Shown piece by piece: positions 8,151 through 19,200 of a stretch of 64,000 bases of DNA. The notes below the pieces were generated by a model. It saw only the letters and a list, made by a program, of their open reading frames with translations, was not told the origin of the DNA and ran no database searches. Both the position numbers and the translations under genes were made by a program. Numbering within the stretch: the stretch's first letter is position 1; every line of letters begins with the position of its first letter. Origin of the DNA: Endozoicomonas numazuensis (GTDB lineage Bacteria; Pseudomonadota; Gammaproteobacteria; Pseudomonadales; Endozoicomonadaceae). The stretch covers positions 788,478 through 852,477 of the forward strand of contig NZ_JOKH01000001.1 in the NCBI RefSeq assembly GCF_000722635.1, in the 5' to 3' direction.

Positions 8151-8182
8151 AAGGCCACCTCTGAAATCAGAGGTGGCCTTTT
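8151..8182 (-). terminator. Rho-independent terminator of groEL
   Basis: A 13-bp perfect stem (AAGGCCACCTCTG/CAGAGGTGGCCTT) with a 4-base loop lies 28 bases past the groEL stop codon and is followed on the minus strand by TTTCTTATT. Confidence 0.85.
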
Positions 8183-8209
8183 AGAAGAAGCTGAGCTTCC
8201 GGGGGATGA

Positions 8210-9877
<1,668 letters not shown>

Positions 9878-9911
9878 TTAAAACAGTTGTTATGAAATCG
9901 GGGTTCCGGGA

Positions 9912-10205
9912 TCAGTCTTCCAGAACGGCGTAGATTTCGCTTTCGGAAACGATGATCAGCTCTTCACCGTCAATCTTTACGGTGTCAGAACCAGCGTACT
10001 TACCAAAGATCACTCTGTCGCCAACACTTACGCTGACAGGACGCTTTTCACCGTTGTCCAGAAATACGCCATCACCGATAGCCACTACCACACCCTGGTT
10101 TGGCTTTTCAGTAGCAGAACCTGGCAACACGATACCGCCAGCAGAAGTGGTTTCTTCTTCTTCACGACGAACGACCACGCGATCACGCAACGGACGGATT
10201 TTCAT
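9912..10205 (-). CDS. groES: Co-chaperonin GroES (Hsp10)
   Basis: A 97-residue co-chaperonin ([18 protein letters not shown]...), with the mobile loop region at about residues 17-32 ([12 protein letters not shown]) that contacts GroEL. GGAGAGAT lies upstream of the ATG. It is the first gene of the groESL operon, driven by the heat-shock-like promoter at 10300-10327. Confidence 0.98.
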   Translation of the reverse strand: MKIRPLRDRVVVRREEEETTSAGGIVLPGSATEKPNQGVVVAIGDGVFLDNGEKRPVSVSVGDRVIFGKYAGSDTVKIDGEELIIVSESEIYAVLED

Positions 10206-10299
10206 CGATGTATCTCTCCAACTGTTTATGCCGAAAATTCAGCAATCAACTCTTATAAAATGGTCCGTCAGGACCGAACCCAATTATCGGTAATTCAGT

Positions 10300-10327
10300 A
10301 AGTAAGGGTGGTTATTTCATTTTCAAG
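10300..10327 (-). promoter_or_regulatory. Sigma-32-like heat-shock promoter of groESL
   Basis: Minus strand: CTTGAA (10327-10322), 13 bases, then CCCTTACTT (10308-10300). This compares well with the RpoH consensus CTTGAA and CCCCATNT. It lies ~95 bases before groES and just past the fxsA stop codon. The -10 part deviates at two to three positions. Confidence 0.55.
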
Positions 10328-10331
10328 GGGG

Positions 10332-10808
10332 TTATTGAGATTTTTTTTCATTTTCCCGCTTGAACTCACCCTCTAAAGCTTGGTGATTACCCTGATTTCT
10401 GCCGACATCCTCTCGATAGTACTCACCTTCAAAGGTGGCTGAGGACTGCTGTGCCTGCCAGCGACCACTCTTGATCATCCTGCCCAAAATCAGTTTTCTG
10501 AAGGGCGGAATCAGCAGGGTAATACCTAATAAATCAGTAATAAATCCGGGAATCATCAGGAACACCCCACCCAGAGCGATCATGAAACCTTCCAGTATTT
10601 CAAGAGCTGGCAGCTCACCATGAGTCATTCTCTCCCGGGCTTTTAGCATGGTCCGGAAGCCTTGACGACGGATGACCGCCATTCCGGCCACCATACCGAG
10701 AATAACCAGAGCCAGAGTATTCAAAGCACCAATATAACCCCCTACCTTGATCAGAACGACCAGTTCCAGGGCAGGGAGCAGTAAAAAAATCCAAGCAGGG
10801 AAGCGCAT
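10332..10808 (-). CDS. fxsA: FxsA family membrane protein
   Basis: 158 residues with four hydrophobic segments in the first ~125 (two at about 4-50, two at about 73-108) and a polar, charged C-terminal tail. It matches FxsA, the inner-membrane protein whose overproduction relieves F-plasmid exclusion of phage T7. fxsA directly upstream of groESL is a conserved order in gammaproteobacteria. GGAGG lies 6 bases before the ATG. Confidence 0.88.
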   Translation of the reverse strand: MRFPAWIFLLLPALELVVLIKVGGYIGALNTLALVILGMVAGMAVIRRQGFRTMLKARERMTHGELPALEILEGFMIALGGVFLMIPGFITDLLGITLLIPPFRKLILGRMIKSGRWQAQQSSATFEGEYYREDVGRNQGNHQALEGEFKRENEKKSQ

Positions 10809-10911
10809 GGAAGCCTCCTAAAACGACAGTGCCTTTTATATGGTGGTGCTTAAAAAAACTTCAAGGGCAAACGAGCTCACTTTACAGGATTAATACGTTC
10901 TGAGATTCAGA

Positions 10912-12555
10912 TCAGTGATTCTGAAGCTCATGAATATGTTCAGGTGAAAGCTGCCTTTTGAGTTGTTTCTGAGCCTGTTGAAGCAATCCCAAAAGCCCCA
11001 GACCATTACCAAAAACGACTCGACTATGTACAAGTGCAGTTTCGACCTTGAGATTACGCAACTCTCTCAGGAAAAACTCCTGACTTGTTACCACACTGCA
11101 TACCCAGAAAATGCCGAGACTCTTCAGATCTGAAGCAAAACCCAACTCTTGAAAGCGTGTTTTTCTTAATAATTCTGCACTCTCAGAAACATCAGCCATC
11201 GAGGACATCAACAAATCCGGCCTGAGCATTGGAATATCCATCAACGAGTCTCCAAAGGCAAACAACAAAGGGGGCTTTTTACCTTCAGCCACTAGCTCAC
11301 GCCGCAAAATATTGAGTACCATCAACAGTGTGCTGCCCTTATTGGCTGTGACATCGCTGAAATAAGCCTGCTTCAAGATATTGTTTGCATCTGTTAAGGG
11401 CGTTACAACCACGTGGTTACCACGCCAATCAAAGGCCTCCTGGCTATACACAGATGAAGCCTCCGACGCATAAGCTTTTACTGTTAAACCTTTTGAACTG
11501 AATGCAGACTTAAAAGAATACGTTTGTTTAACCCCCGCCAGAAGAACGCGTGCTTCTTCCCAGTCTTTCGTCACCCAGCCATCTAGCTCACTGTTAATAT
11601 CCACCCTGGCTCTTTGATGAGATTCTTCGAGCGTTGGATCAAACTGAATCACTTTCCCAGAGCCGAGAATTAGAATGTCCGGGGCAGGTATTAAAATTTT
11701 CTTCCTTTCTGAATTATTGACTCTGAACTCATGGGCACGCAGCTGTTCGGTAAAGGTCGATTCTTCAAGAAAGCGTACATTGGTCATATCAAGAGAGATA
11801 CTCTGGGGTCCAGGATCATTTACAGGAACGTCTCCCTCTCTATAGTTTGTCAGAACCCTTGCTGTATTCTGAACTAACAAAACCCTGCCTTTATTTTTGT
11901 GATGGAAACGGGCAAATTTCGCATACCATTTCTGCTGGAGTTTAATAAGTAACTCATTTGTCCACACCAGACCTTCATCTCTCAACCCTTTCTCAACAGC
12001 AAAGTCTTCCAGACCATCCATTTCAACCCGCATCTGAAACCAGGTGCCATCCAGATCGAATGAAAATATCAGCTTAAGCTCTTCATCTTTATCCAGTTCA
12101 ACCTGAAAGGCCGAAATAACATCATCCATGGCGCTTAATAATTCAGTAAATACCGACCTTGTCTTTTTAACTGTGACGCCTTCTCTTCCTTCAGGCGGCT
12201 TTTTCCCTCCAGAGCCCGAGCTCAAACCCGATTGACCGGGTTGACCGGGTTGACTGATTTGCCACCCTACACTCCATTTGTTCTGAGTCCTCTTGCTCCT
12301 GGACTGGCTCTCCTGACCACTGTTTCTTAAAGAACTCGTCCCTCCACCCACCTGCAAAGGGTTGCCAGACAGAATACTCTCTTCTGACCCACCACTACTG
12401 AGCCAAACTACTGATGCTGCAAGCAATGAAAGAACCTGATATTGGGCACCAGATTCCAGACTCAGTGACCCAGCCCAGGATGATGAAAGAGACAGCGCCA
12501 GTAGAAGGGACAGAGCTTGTACACGCAAGAAAACCACCATATATTCATATTTCAT
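10912..12555 (-). CDS. Secreted HAD-superfamily hydrolase, unknown substrate
   Basis: 547 residues. Residues 1-28 look like a signal peptide (hydrophobic core LSLLLALSLSSSWAG), followed by a Ser/Gly/Gln-rich low-complexity stretch to about 125. The HAD core begins with FSFDLDGT (Asp167 and Asp169, nucleophile and acid/base) and ends with GDSLMDIPM (435-443), the motif IV pattern of Cof-type phosphatases. The long insert between them would be the cap. A secreted HAD phosphatase with a disordered N-terminal linker is unusual. A decayed relative lies just upstream (12728-13036). The true start could also be Met6 (MVVFLRV). Confidence 0.7.
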   Translation of the reverse strand: MKYEYMVVFLRVQALSLLLALSLSSSWAGSLSLESGAQYQVLSLLAASVVWLSSGGSEESILSGNPLQVGGGTSSLRNSGQESQSRSKRTQNKWSVGWQISQPGQPGQSGLSSGSGGKKPPEGREGVTVKKTRSVFTELLSAMDDVISAFQVELDKDEELKLIFSFDLDGTWFQMRVEMDGLEDFAVEKGLRDEGLVWTNELLIKLQQKWYAKFARFHHKNKGRVLLVQNTARVLTNYREGDVPVNDPGPQSISLDMTNVRFLEESTFTEQLRAHEFRVNNSERKKILIPAPDILILGSGKVIQFDPTLEESHQRARVDINSELDGWVTKDWEEARVLLAGVKQTYSFKSAFSSKGLTVKAYASEASSVYSQEAFDWRGNHVVVTPLTDANNILKQAYFSDVTANKGSTLLMVLNILRRELVAEGKKPPLLFAFGDSLMDIPMLRPDLLMSSMADVSESAELLRKTRFQELGFASDLKSLGIFWVCSVVTSQEFFLRELRNLKVETALVHSRVVFGNGLGLLGLLQQAQKQLKRQLSPEHIHELQNH

Positions 12556-12703
12556 TTTTCATTTTCACACCAAAGATAGACCTGATTCAAAATAATGCTG
12601 CACTGGAAAATGTCTATTGCACCTTAATTGCTGCAATTTACTCAATTGAGAGAGTGTCGGGGATTCAACTTCTGAACCCAATTGAAAGGAACCCAATAGA
12701 AAG

Positions 12704-12736
12704 CGTCGCTGGAACGTCGCTGGAACGTCACTGGAA
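12704..12736 (+). repeat. 11-bp tandem repeat, three copies
   Basis: CGTCGCTGGAA is repeated three times, the last copy with one change (CGTCACTGGAA). It lies between the HAD gene and the decayed paralogue fragment and ends inside the latter. Confidence 0.8.
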
Positions 12737-13036
12737 CAATGTGTCGCCCAGGTCGAACACCAGCAGGAATAGAATACTTCTTTCCCTGATAAAATTTTCG
12801 AGCCTGCTTAAAACCAGAGCCATCTCATTGACCAGCCGGGTCACGACTTTTTCAGCGTTTTCAGAACTCTGTTTAGGTGGTGGGGGGGGTGTTCTGGCTC
12901 TTTCGTTATGAAGTGGCTTTTGTCGGAACATCAACAATAGTACTTTGCTTACACACTCCCCCTGTCTGAAACGGAGGAGCCTGTACCTGTGGATAACTTG
13001 ATGACCGACTGACCAGTCAATACGGCAAGAATCCAA
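12728..13036 (-). pseudogene. Truncated paralogue fragment of the neighbouring HAD protein
   Basis: A 102-codon frame whose end, RLVNEMALVLSRLEN then FLLVFDLGDTLFQ, parallels the neighbour's region ELLSAMDDVISAFQVEL then LIFSFDLDGTWFQ, and both have a Pro/Lys-rich linker before it. The DxDGT motif has become DLGDT and the frame stops right after it, so nothing of the catalytic domain remains. The likeliest reading is a tandem duplication that decayed. The first ~45 codons have no counterpart and may not be coding. The similarity was judged by eye. Confidence 0.4.
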
Positions 13037-13058
13037 TCCCAGGAGCCTGTCGGACCAT

Positions 13059-13076
13059 AAAGTTAATATTAACTTT
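13059..13076. repeat. 18-bp perfect palindrome
   Basis: AAAGTTAATATTAACTTT lies in the intergenic space left of the hugZ terminator, next to a copy of the AGGAGCCTGTCGGAC repeat (13041). Its role is unknown; it is AT-rich enough to be chance. Confidence 0.3.
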
Positions 13077-13105
13077 TATGCATTCATTTAAACGTCTCAA
13101 AACGC

Positions 13106-13133
13106 AAAAAACCCCGAACAAATCGGGGTTTTC
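13106..13133 (-). terminator. Rho-independent terminator of hugZ
   Basis: Minus strand: CCCCGATTTGTTCGGGG followed by six T, 22 bases past the hugZ stop codon. Confidence 0.9.
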
Positions 13134-13154
13134 TATGTTTCCAGGCACTCAGTA

Positions 13155-13877
13155 TCAAGCTACTTTAGCCATTTCTACCAGCGTTTTGCGGACGGCCATG
13201 GGTTCTTCCACTTCGACTGGGAAAGGAATACGGACCAGTTTGTCGTTCAACAACAGGTGCATACCAGTAGCATCAACGCCTGCCATCTTGGGCTCAACGC
13301 CTTCGGGAATTTCGATATCTGCCGCTTTGCAGTACTTCACCATAGCGTCGACATGATCTTCATTCATGTGTTTAACCATGCCGTTTTCTGCACTACCGTA
13401 AAAAGGATTTTCACGGGTCATCAGTTCATTTTTAACCCAGAAAATTTTACCAAAACCACCAATGAAACGGGCACGTTTCAGATGAATACGGTAGAAGTCA
13501 AAACCATGTGTTTTGTGGTAATTAGCCGCAGGTGGGAAGAACGCATAGTAGCGCTGTTCGATTTCTTTAGCATCGTCGCTGTCTGCTTCAACTTTTTCAG
13601 CATCACCAATCCAGGTCAAACGTCCTGCCTTGTGGATATCGTCAACACCACTCTGGGTGATAATCAGGGATACCTTAGGGTTGGCTTCAATGTTTTTAGT
13701 ATGCTGGGCCAGGTCACTGATCAAAATGATCGGGTTACCTTGCTTGTCCAGGCAGTATGGCATTACGGAACCAAATGGGTACCCGGGCACGTCATCTGAG
13801 TGAGTCGACAGAATACCGTGATACTCATTCAAAAGTAAGTTACGTGCGTCGTGAGCGGCTTGAACCTTGGGTTCCAT
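13155..13877 (-). CDS. hugZ: HugZ family haem utilisation protein
   Basis: 240 residues from the ATG at 13877, chosen because AAGGGG lies 6 bases before it; a longer frame starts at 13916 without a site. The N-terminal half is a split-barrel pyridoxamine-phosphate-oxidase-like flavin domain (HDARNLLLNEYHGILSTHS...). The C-terminal half (about 160-240) is the DUF2470 domain of HugZ/HutZ proteins, with HMNEDHVDAMVKYC. These proteins bind haem and release its iron. Regulation by iron is supported by a promoter overlapped by a Fur box ~185 bases upstream. A single-gene unit with its own terminator. Confidence 0.85.
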   Translation of the reverse strand: MEPKVQAAHDARNLLLNEYHGILSTHSDDVPGYPFGSVMPYCLDKQGNPIILISDLAQHTKNIEANPKVSLIITQSGVDDIHKAGRLTWIGDAEKVEADSDDAKEIEQRYYAFFPPAANYHKTHGFDFYRIHLKRARFIGGFGKIFWVKNELMTRENPFYGSAENGMVKHMNEDHVDAMVKYCKAADIEIPEGVEPKMAGVDATGMHLLLNDKLVRIPFPVEVEEPMAVRKTLVEMAKVA

Positions 13878-14047
13878 CTGTTTCCCCTTGTATATGCATA
13901 CCGTAGAACATACCACTTATTTCGGTATGTAGAATACGATTCTTCAACCTTAGGAGCCTGCCAGACTTATTAAAAAGTTCAGCGGACACCCAGACCTTAT
14001 CCGGCCATGGTCGATCATTAAGACGCCTGTTCAGGCATTTTGGAGCG

Positions 14048-14075
14048 ATTATATATTAATGAGATTGATTATCAA
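14048..14075 (-). promoter_or_regulatory. Sigma-70 promoter overlapped by a Fur box (hugZ)
   Basis: Minus strand: TTGATA (14075-14070), 16 bases, TATAAT (14053-14048). The plus-strand 15-mer TGAGATTGATTATCA (14060-14074) fits the Fur 7-1-7 pattern TGATAAT-N-ATTATCA with two mismatches and covers the -35 element. Fur-iron binding there would block the promoter. The leader to hugZ would be about 165 bases. Confidence 0.65.
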
Positions 14076-14120
14076 TAAGATCATCATGCAGTCTTATCCG
14101 CAGACTCAGCCAGCGACTCA

Positions 14121-14125
14121 CGATC
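14121..14125. repeat. Target-site duplication CGATC (left copy)
   Basis: CGATC directly precedes the prophage end TGTAGCGCG. The second copy is at 49069-49073, directly after the other end, which closes with GTTACA. Five base pairs is the Mu-type duplication length. Confidence 0.85.
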
Positions 14126-14356
14126 TGTAGCGCGCCGGATGGTTTGAGATTCGCACCTTTTAACTATGAAACGCTATGACAATAGAAAGCCCCAGCAAAA
14201 TCTGTAGAGGCTTCCAGTCTCAAACCAACCTTCTTGATTTACATTAAAACCCTTTACCATCTCATCATCTATAAGGTTTTAAGAGTCATTAAAGAGCTGT
14301 TAAGCAGATACCATCCTTTAATCGAAAGTAGGTATACCGTGATCCAGATATTCACA
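14126..14356. promoter_or_regulatory. Phage right end: non-coding, transposase-binding repeats
   Basis: No gene is seen. The terminus carries GGATGGTTTGAGAT (14137-14150). A second related block is at 14214-14233 in the opposite orientation (minus strand GAAGGTTGGTTTGAGA). Both match the motif GGAAGGTnGGTTTGAnAT found twice at the other phage end, as expected for binding sites of the MuA-like transposase. Confidence 0.6.
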
Positions 14357-15004
14357 TCAACTTTGGTCCTTGAATTGATCCATCTGATTTGCCCAAGCGT
14401 TAAACTCCACCTCAAACTCAGCTTCATTTGCCGTCTCAGGCAGTGCTTCCAGCGCGGTTTTCCCATCCATGCGCAGTGAGCGGACCGTGTCCAGAATCCC
14501 GTTGAATTTCAACTCCACTTGCCGGATCTTTTCAACAGCAGTCGTCGCATCCACTGAATAGCGCCGCATATGATCGGCCACGCCACTGGGTGGCTCCCCT
14601 TGCATACCGTTATCTATGAACTCTCTGGTCTGTTGCGCTACCCTGACGTACTCCCTTTCGACAGTCGTTCCTCCTGGTAAAAAACGCCCACGCACCGCAT
14701 CAGCAAACTGATCCAGTTTATTGCGATAAAGATCCAGTAACTCTTGATGGGTAGGGGGTGGTTCAGGAAGGTCCTGTACTGCTTTTTGCCGCTGATGCTC
14801 AAAAAGGATGGCATCGTATGACGCCAGAGTATCAATGGTTTTGTTCGGAATTTCGCCCGTATACTCCTCCTCTCCCTGTCCATCACGCCACTGTAGAGCA
14901 TGCAGCTTACCGGGTATCGAGTATTGGCTCAGGTCAATCTTCAGTGCATAGCCATCCACTATGACCATGTTATCTGCGGTTACTATAGTTACCTGGTTAC
15001 TCAT
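14357..15004 (-). CDS. Phage tail protein, probably fibre-associated or fibre assembly
   Basis: 215 residues, the last gene of the phage late operon. The start at 15004 is chosen for GAGG before the ATG; a longer frame starts at 15016. Residues 20-75 (YSIPGKLHALQWRDGQGEEEY, then a helix) resemble the N-terminal part of proteins encoded just after collar-type tail fibres in Mu-like phages. The rest is helical and likely coiled coil. It overlaps the fibre stop codon region by a few bases, so the two are probably translated together. The function is inferred mainly from position. Confidence 0.5.
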   Translation of the reverse strand: MSNQVTIVTADNMVIVDGYALKIDLSQYSIPGKLHALQWRDGQGEEEYTGEIPNKTIDTLASYDAILFEHQRQKAVQDLPEPPPTHQELLDLYRNKLDQFADAVRGRFLPGGTTVEREYVRVAQQTREFIDNGMQGEPPSGVADHMRRYSVDATTAVEKIRQVELKFNGILDTVRSLRMDGKTALEALPETANEAEFEVEFNAWANQMDQFKDQS

Positions 15005-15012
15005 GGGTATCC

Positions 15013-16203
15013 TCACAGTTTGATGATGTAGCAGAGAGCATAATAAGGAGGGCGAACATCGACGGTGTGGTTATGACTACCCGTGCTGTTACTACTGGCA
15101 CTGTGATTATGGGAACTGGAACTACCGGTATACCCCGTATACAAAGCACCCGATGAAGTCCGTGCATCACCTCCGGCAATGAGAGAGGTATAACGCCAAC
15201 CGCCAGCCAACGAACCACCGACCTTATTGCCCGTTGCCGCATGACGGTGACTGGGGATCTGGCTGATTGAAAGCGTGGTATTCCCCACACTGACAGAATG
15301 TGAGTGCGCACCGCCTGTACTGGTCGTTTTATTAGTGCTTCCACCCATATCAGCAGGGTTATAGGTATCCCCTGCCCCAACAATAAACCGGTCTCGCAAA
15401 TCAGGAATCTGAATACCACCCGTCGTTTTACCGGAACCATTACACAACTGATAACCTGCCGGAATCTGAGCGACAGTCCCTGCCCAGAGGATGATCGAGC
15501 CTGCAGGCAGCGCATTCTCTACTGCTTCCTGTACAGCCTTTGGTGTTGCTGCGCCGATATTGACTGCAGTGAGATTAATACTGCCGGTCAGCGGCTTGCC
15601 GTTGACGGTAACCGACTTGTCGACCTTGTTCTGGTTCAGGTCATACACCGCCTTGGCCGAGGCATGGAGACTGGCATTATTGGTGGTCAGACTGCTGGTG
15701 ATGCCATAGTTCTGGACATTCCCCAGACCCACATCACTTTTCGTGGTCGCCTGAGCCCTCAGCCCTGAGTAAGTCCCCGTGATCAGCACATACTGGTTGG
15801 CCAGCTTGTTACCCAGCCGGGCGCTGTCATACGCTTGGGCTGTTTTGTCCAGTTTATTGTCCTGCAATACCTTGCCCGCAGCCGCCAGCAGAACCTTGTT
15901 GGCAGAGCCATCGGAGAGACTGGAGGTCGCCGAATAATTCGGAACATTGCCCAAACCCACTTGCGACTTGGTTGGAGCCGTTTCAGCGGTAAAGATCCTG
16001 ACCCAGCCATTATTAGCCGCATTTCTCAATTTGAACTCAGGCGGGTTACTGCTGGTATCCAGCCAGACCATCCCGGAAAAGGGGCTCTGAGGCTCCGATG
16101 AGCCCGAGTTCTGCTCACTGAGTGCCGCCAGGATCTGGTTCAGCAGTGCCCTGAAGGGGCCACCGGCCAGATTGGGAATATGAAAGCTGTCGGTCTGACT
16201 CAT
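15013..16203 (-). CDS. Tail fibre protein with collar-type C-terminal domain
   Basis: 396 residues. The N-terminus (SFHIPNLAGGPFRALLNQIL) would attach to the tail, and the middle has repeats of the VGLGNVPNY/VGLGNVQNYG type common in phage fibres. From about 230 comes a phage tail collar domain (GSIILWAGTVAQIPAGYQLCNG ... PDLRDRFIVGAGD). The end is rich in HSH/HNH motifs (GGAHSHS, SSHNHSAS, GSHNHT), which often bind metal in fibre tips, and closes with PPYYALCYIIKL. It determines host attachment. The start overlaps the previous gene's stop by 4 bases. Confidence 0.85.
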   Translation of the reverse strand: MSQTDSFHIPNLAGGPFRALLNQILAALSEQNSGSSEPQSPFSGMVWLDTSSNPPEFKLRNAANNGWVRIFTAETAPTKSQVGLGNVPNYSATSSLSDGSANKVLLAAAGKVLQDNKLDKTAQAYDSARLGNKLANQYVLITGTYSGLRAQATTKSDVGLGNVQNYGITSSLTTNNASLHASAKAVYDLNQNKVDKSVTVNGKPLTGSINLTAVNIGAATPKAVQEAVENALPAGSIILWAGTVAQIPAGYQLCNGSGKTTGGIQIPDLRDRFIVGAGDTYNPADMGGSTNKTTSTGGAHSHSVSVGNTTLSISQIPSHRHAATGNKVGGSLAGGWRYTSLIAGGDARTSSGALYTGYTGSSSSHNHSASSNSTGSHNHTVDVRPPYYALCYIIKL

Positions 16204-19200
16204 GAGGCCTCTCCATAGCCGATGGATTGATAATCAAAGGCCGCCGCAAGGGCTGAACCTCCATTAAAGAATCGAATATTAAATCCTGCTCGATCCTGAC
16301 CCGTCAGCTCCCAGCGGCCATTCTCGGGCAACCCGTGAGCGGTAATAGCAATACTGGGGCTTTGATCAAGGAATGGGGTCAGATAATTAACCCTGAGACC
16401 GGCAGACGGTGCCGTCAGATTGTGTGCCCTTTCGATACGGTCCTGAACATCAGCGATCAATTTCAGACTCGCCAGGGTTGCAGCCGATCCAGCCGCATAA
16501 CCTTGTAGAGTTACCCTGAGCCTAAAACCTCTGCCTCGGAACTCACCCTTAATAAAAGGTGTCCACTCTGACCAGGTAGCCGAATTACTGGCCGGATCGT
16601 CATCCGTCTGGCTGACTTCATAACGCAGGGATACATTGTCAGGAATCGCGCCGTCAAACAGGGGCCAACTGTCCATCAGGTCGGTTCGGTCATCGATTGC
16701 GTCAGCAAAATAAACAGATGCATCCGTCTCCAGAGTTAGACGAGTTGTGGCCACAGCTCCCAGATCAAGAGGCTGTGTCATTGTATAGAAAGGCGTGCCT
16801 TCCTCCAGACCGATACTGGTCAGTTGCAAGCGCAGAAAGTTCACGCCATCCGACTCTGTATTGACCAAAAGATGGTTCTGCCCCTGTACGACATCCGCTT
16901 CATACTCATACCAAGCCGATGCTTGATTGGGTCCGGCAGGATCTGCATCCCAGACTTCTCCGTTCAAGGTAAAGCCCAAACCACCCTCGGGATCATTCAG
17001 ATACATCCTGATCCAGCAACGGCCTGAAATAGGCGAATCAAAATAGACGTTGATATCTTCTTTAAATTTATTCCCCGAGTTCACTTGCTGATCCAAAAAG
17101 AGGGTATTTTCAGCAAGCGTTAATGATCCTCCGAGGTTAACTACTGCCTTATTCTTTGCTCCTGGCCAGGTATCCGGCTCCTCCCTTTCCACCACCCGGT
17201 TATAACCGATCAGACCGGCCATATTAGAGACAACCACAGAAGCCTGCTCCGAGTAATAGCCCGTGGCATTCACGGGTTTCACCAGGTACGTTCCGGCCAG
17301 CAGAGGCACACTGGCCAGTGTCGCATTACCCGGCAGCCGGTCAGTCACCTGGGCGGCACTATCCCAGGTAGCGCCATCCCCCACCAGGTGAGTATGACGA
17401 ACATGAATGGAGCCCCCGGCCAACACATCCGGATCGGTGCTTAGATCCCAGCTGAGGCTGGCGGTATTACCAGACTGCCCGTGAAGACGCAGGTTCTGCA
17501 ATGCCTGGGGAGGGCGCTGGGTGCCTTGGACAATGAAGCTTTTAGTGACATAGCCAGAGCGACGGACCCCATTAATGGCACGTACCCGAAAGGTGTAGTT
17601 CCCTGGGGGAATCGCATTCAGTGTTGCCGAAACAGCAGGACCGGATTGGATACCGGACCAGTTCGCCTGCCCCAACTCCTGGTATTCAAACTCGTAATGC
17701 GTAGCCCCGGCGACAGGCTGGCAGCTCACCACCACCTGGTTGATGATCTGGATACCCGAACCGATCAGACTCTCTTGAGTCGTCAGACCGCCTGGCACAC
17801 TCAAACCGATCAGAGTAAACAGGGTATTGCTCCAGGCACTCAGACCCCCTTCACGCTGACTGATGGTGGCGACCTGCAATTCGTATTCAGCAGGTGTTAA
17901 CGGGGCGATTAACCAGCGATTATCGGTGGTTTTACTCTCCACCAGGAGATCACTACCCTGCAGCAGGCGTACCTGGTAACCGCTGCTTTTATCCACGGCA
18001 CTCCAGGTCACTTCACCGGCATGAGTAGCATTTTCATCAAAGGGCTTGAATGCCAGGTTGGCGGGTGCATCTGGTGCTGCCATGGTCAAGGCCAGTGTCG
18101 CCGGATCGGATTCTTCTACCCGTCCCAGGCCTACCACCTCCACCCGGTAACTACCAACCTTTAGCACCGGCACCTGGTATTGATGACCACTGACACGGGT
18201 CTGAACCGGGATACTGTTATCGGACAGACGAATAATGGTGACCCGGTACTGACTGGCATTACTTTCCCAACTCAGCAATCCCCAGAGTCCTGGATCGTCA
18301 CCGGCCACAAAAGCCAGTTCGGCGGGTGTCGTCAGGCTTTCCGTCAAGCGCTGGCTACTGGCCTGCCAGGGCGAAAATTGGTCACGCCACTGGGCCCGGA
18401 CCCGGAACTGGTAGACGGCGGGTAACATAGGTGGCAACCGGACCGGCGCCCCAGAGCAATCACCGTTGAATTCAAAATCCGGCCCGGAGACCTGAAACTC
18501 AATGCGATCAGTACGGGGATCTTGCTCAGTAAATGTCAGGGTGCCGCCACTGGTAGTCGGGTCAGCGTTTTCAGAGACAAAGACCGCTACCGGGCTGGCC
18601 AGGCTATCAATTTGCAACTGGGTTTCTTCCGACCAGGCTGACGGGGTAATCCCCAACACAGACCGAACTCTCAACCGGTAATTGCCTGCATAGAACCAAC
18701 CCAGACGCACCGGCGAGGCCGCAACCGAGGTCCGGTAAACCCCTTCGCCCCCATGGGTCAGCAGCTCCAGTTCATAGGTCTGGCCACCGGTATGTGGCCA
18801 GCTGACCTCCAGCCAATGATCGTGGGCATTCAGTTGCTCAACGGACAGATCCGGTGCTTCCAGGGTCAGGCTGATCGCCTGGCTGACCGGTGCACTACTG
18901 ACTCCAAAGGCATTTCTGGCCACGACCTGCACGGTATACACTTTTTCTGCCACAGGCATAGTTAAGGGCACAAGGGTATCGGGTACCTCAGCCTGCCAGA
19001 TCACATCCTGTCCATCCAGTAACACCACCCGGTAACGGGCAGCCTGACCTTTCCAGGACAATACACCGTGTTGATTCAGCTTGTCTGGAGTGCGTATAAA
19101 ACTAAACTCCGTCACCGGCTGCACCGTCCGAGGATCAGAGCTGTCGAGATTGCCAGGCAACAAAGCATCCACGATGCGTCCAGGCTGACCGCTCCAGATA

